From Qipengyuania aquimaris (lineage in GTDB: Bacteria; Pseudomonadota; Alphaproteobacteria; Sphingomonadales; Sphingomonadaceae): a stretch of 64,000 bases of DNA. A program made the position numbers and the translations under genes. This document shows positions 62,114-64,000 of this stretch, piece after piece (position 1 is the first letter of the stretch; each line of letters opens with the position of its first letter). The stretch spans positions 2,122,381 through 2,186,380 of the forward strand of contig NZ_WTYI01000001.1 of assembly GCF_009827445.1 (NCBI RefSeq), read 5' to 3'. The notes under the pieces are model-generated. The model was given only the letters and a program-made list of their open reading frames with translations, had not been told where the DNA came from and did not search any database.

Positions 62114-62224
62114 GGCGTTAGATCCGCCTCTCTTGCCGTAAAGGCAGCGTGGGCCTAAGCCCCTGCCCGTGAGTAAACTCATAAGATAACAGAACAGAAT
62201 ATACGTTTTTCGAGGAGCCTGCCT

Positions 62225-64000
62225 GTGCTGTCGGATATCGATTCCGCGAACAATCTGGTCGAACTTTTCCTGAAGCGCGCCGATGCCAGGCCGGACAAGC
62301 CGTTTCTCGGCTGGAAAGCGGATGGCAGCTGGCAAACGATGAGTTGGGGCGAAGCGGCTAACCGCGTCTGCCTGCTCGCAGAAGCCCTGCGCGGGCTCGG
62401 CCTCAAGGACGGCGACCGCGTGTGCCTCGTTTCCGAGAACCGCCCGGAGTGGTGCATCGCCGATCTCGCGATCATGGCGGCAGGGTGCATCACGGTTCCC
62501 GCCTACGTTACCAACACCGAGCGCGATCACGCTCATATTCTCGACAATTCGGGCTCGCGCGCCGTCATCGTCTCGACCGAAAAACTGCTCAAGCCGCTGC
62601 ACGGCGCGCTGCAATCGACCGGCATTGCCGAACACGTCATCGGTATCGAGGACCTGCATCGCCAGCAGTCGGGCAGCTTCACCTATCATGACTGGTCGAC
62701 CATGATCGAAGTCGACGCCGTGGCCGCTCGTGCCGCAGTCGAAAAGCGCATTGCCGAGATCGGCCGGGGCGACACAGCTTGTATCATCTATACCAGCGGC
62801 ACCGGCGGTGCCCCGCGCGGAGTTAAACAGCATCACGGCGCGATCCTGTGCAATTCTGCAGGTGCGGCGGAAATCCTGATTGAGGATTTCGGGCTTGGCG
62901 ACGAAGAACGCTTCCTTTCCTTCCTCCCGCTGTCGCACGCCTATGAGCATACCGGCGGCCAATTCCTGCCGATCAGCGTTGGGGCGCAGATCTTTTATTC
63001 CGAAGGGCTGGAAAAGCTCGCGAGCAATATCGAGGAAACTCGCCCCACCATCATGGTCGTCGTGCCGCGCCTGTTCGAAGTGCTGCGCACGCGGATCATG
63101 AAGCAGGTCCAGAAGCAGGGCGGCCTTGCCGAAAAGCTGATGAACACCGCACTCGAAGTCGGTGCGCGTCGGGCAGAAGGCAAGCGCCAGTTCGGCGACG
63201 GGTTGAAGGATGCGATGGTCGGGCGGCTCTTGAAGCCGAAGATCCGCCAGCGCTTCGGCGGCCGGATGAAGGCGATGGTATCGGGCGGCGCACCGCTCAA
63301 CCCCGAAGTCGGCATCTTCTTCGATTCGATGGGTCTGACCATGCTGCAAGGCTATGGCCAAACGGAAGCGGGCCCTGTGATCGCGTGTAATCGCCCCAAG
63401 GCGGGCATCGCAATGCATTCCGTCGGTCCGGCCATGCGCGGGGTCGATGTGAAGATCGCCGAGGATGGCGAAATCCTGTGCCGCGGCGAGCTTGTCATGC
63501 ACGGCTATTGGCAGAACGAATCAGAGACCGAGCGCACGATCAAGGACGGATGGCTGCACACGGGCGATATCGGCCATTTGGACGAGAAAGACCGGATCGT
63601 GATCACCGATCGCAAGAAGGACATGATCGTCAACGACAAGGGCGACAATGTCGCGCCCCAGAAGATCGAAGGCATGCTCACCCTGCAGCCTGAAATCGGC
63701 CAGGCCATGGTCGCGGGGGACAAGCGCCCTTACATCGTCGGCCTGCTGGTGCCGGACGCCGAATGGGCGGTCGACTGGTCGCGGGCCAACGGCAAGAAGT
63801 TCGATCTCAAGGCGCTTCAGGACGATCCGGAATTCCGCAGTGCCGTGCGCAAGGCGGTCGACCGCGTGAACAAGGACCTCTCGGTCATCGAGAAGGTCCG
63901 TCAATTCGCCTTTGCAGACGAAGCCTTCAGCATCGAGAACGAGGAAATGACGCCCTCGATGAAAATCCGCCGCCACAAGATCAAGGACCGCTATGGCGAC
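62225..64000 (+). CDS. Long-chain acyl-CoA synthetase (AMP-binding), C-terminus beyond window
   Basis: 592 residues are present from a GTG at 62225 with GAGGAG upstream; the window ends in frame shortly after the expected C-terminus. Adenylate-forming motifs: YTSGTGGAPRGV (the P-loop, with Arg in place of the more frequent Lys), SHAYEHTGGQ, GYGQTEAGPVIACN, HTGDIGHLDEKDRIVITDRKKDMI and the terminal catalytic Lys in TPSMKIRR. It activates long-chain fatty acids to acyl-CoA. It resembles FAA/FadD-type class with long insertions. The last few residues and stop are missing from the window. Confidence 0.92.
   Translation, partial: MLSDIDSANNLVELFLKRADARPDKPFLGWKADGSWQTMSWGEAANRVCLLAEALRGLGLKDGDRVCLVSENRPEWCIADLAIMAAGCITVPAYVTNTERDHAHILDNSGSRAVIVSTEKLLKPLHGALQSTGIAEHVIGIEDLHRQQSGSFTYHDWSTMIEVDAVAARAAVEKRIAEIGRGDTACIIYTSGTGGAPRGVKQHHGAILCNSAGAAEILIEDFGLGDEERFLSFLPLSHAYEHTGGQFLPISVGAQIFYSEGLEKLASNIEETRPTIMVVVPRLFEVLRTRIMKQVQKQGGLAEKLMNTALEVGARRAEGKRQFGDGLKDAMVGRLLKPKIRQRFGGRMKAMVSGGAPLNPEVGIFFDSMGLTMLQGYGQTEAGPVIACNRPKAGIAMHSVGPAMRGVDVKIAEDGEILCRGELVMHGYWQNESETERTIKDGWLHTGDIGHLDEKDRIVITDRKKDMIVNDKGDNVAPQKIEGMLTLQPEIGQAMVAGDKRPYIVGLLVPDAEWAVDWSRANGKKFDLKALQDDPEFRSAVRKAVDRVNKDLSVIEKVRQFAFADEAFSIENEEMTPSMKIRRHKIKDRYGD

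Overview
The window is typical chromosome of an alphaproteobacterium, most likely Sphingomonadales and probably an Erythrobacteraceae-type genome (Erythrobacter, Qipengyuania, Altererythrobacter). The reasons are high GC, dense overlapping genes, and family content: IHF-beta, MmcB, DUF2093, exported esterase-like and M48/TPR proteins, and a suf operon led by an Rrf2 regulator. I see no rRNA, prophage, insertion sequence or CRISPR array. The genus is inferred from gene content only.

Layout. 1-2.7 kb: minus-strand cell-surface glycan unit (UDP-galactopyranose-mutase-like flavoprotein, two GtrA proteins, start of a membrane protein). 2.8-4.5 kb: tandem-PilZ protein, tRNA-Leu, ihfB, GntR regulator. 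4.7-10.4 kb: POT peptide transporter with a strong terminator, then a coupled amidohydrolase / degenerate amidohydrolase / FKBP operon, and NnrU. 10.5-19.6 kb: minus-strand housekeeping (crotonase, hydrolase, dxs, a Zur-like Fur protein, exported MsrA preceded by an unlisted 39-residue gene, purH, heparinase-like protein, rpe).

19.7-23.8 kb: a compact lasso-peptide-like RiPP cluster, namely a free PqqD-type recognition protein, a 44-residue precursor, an asparagine-synthetase-like cyclase and an ABC exporter. The precursor has a lasso-type leader motif but no Asp/Glu in its C-terminal 17 residues, and the usual transglutaminase-like leader peptidase is absent. This is the most interesting object in the window.

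23.9-43.5 kb: DUF2141 proteins, a lipid-kinase/Tam41-like pair, tRNA-Arg, mmcB, a sterol-desaturase-family hydroxylase, a very acidic PAS protein, an App1-esterase-M48-DsbA envelope run, a LytS/LytR-type two-component system coupled to nadC, RNase T2 with an apparent ATT start, a TPM lipoprotein, tadA, rpmB, a phytase-like esterase, an M23 peptidase and DUF2093. 43.5-49.8 kb: xseA and purD start divergently on the same CATG, followed by an M23 membrane peptidase, a cytochrome c, a PfkB kinase, EI24 and a lipoprotein. 49.9-58 kb: a duplicated-domain unknown protein and a ten-gene suf operon (rrf2-sufB-DUF559-hypothetical-sufC-sufD-sufS-DUF59-GNAT-sufA) with a perfect inverted repeat at its head. 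58.1-64 kb: AraC regulator, a candidate structured RNA ending in an intrinsic terminator, pyrD, gamma-glutamyltransferase, and a long-chain acyl-CoA ligase running off the end.

Many genes are joined by 1-8 base stop/start overlaps, so translational coupling is the dominant organisation. Several starts are GTG or TTG, and they were placed from these overlaps and from family length. All family assignments are from reading translated sequence; no database search was run.
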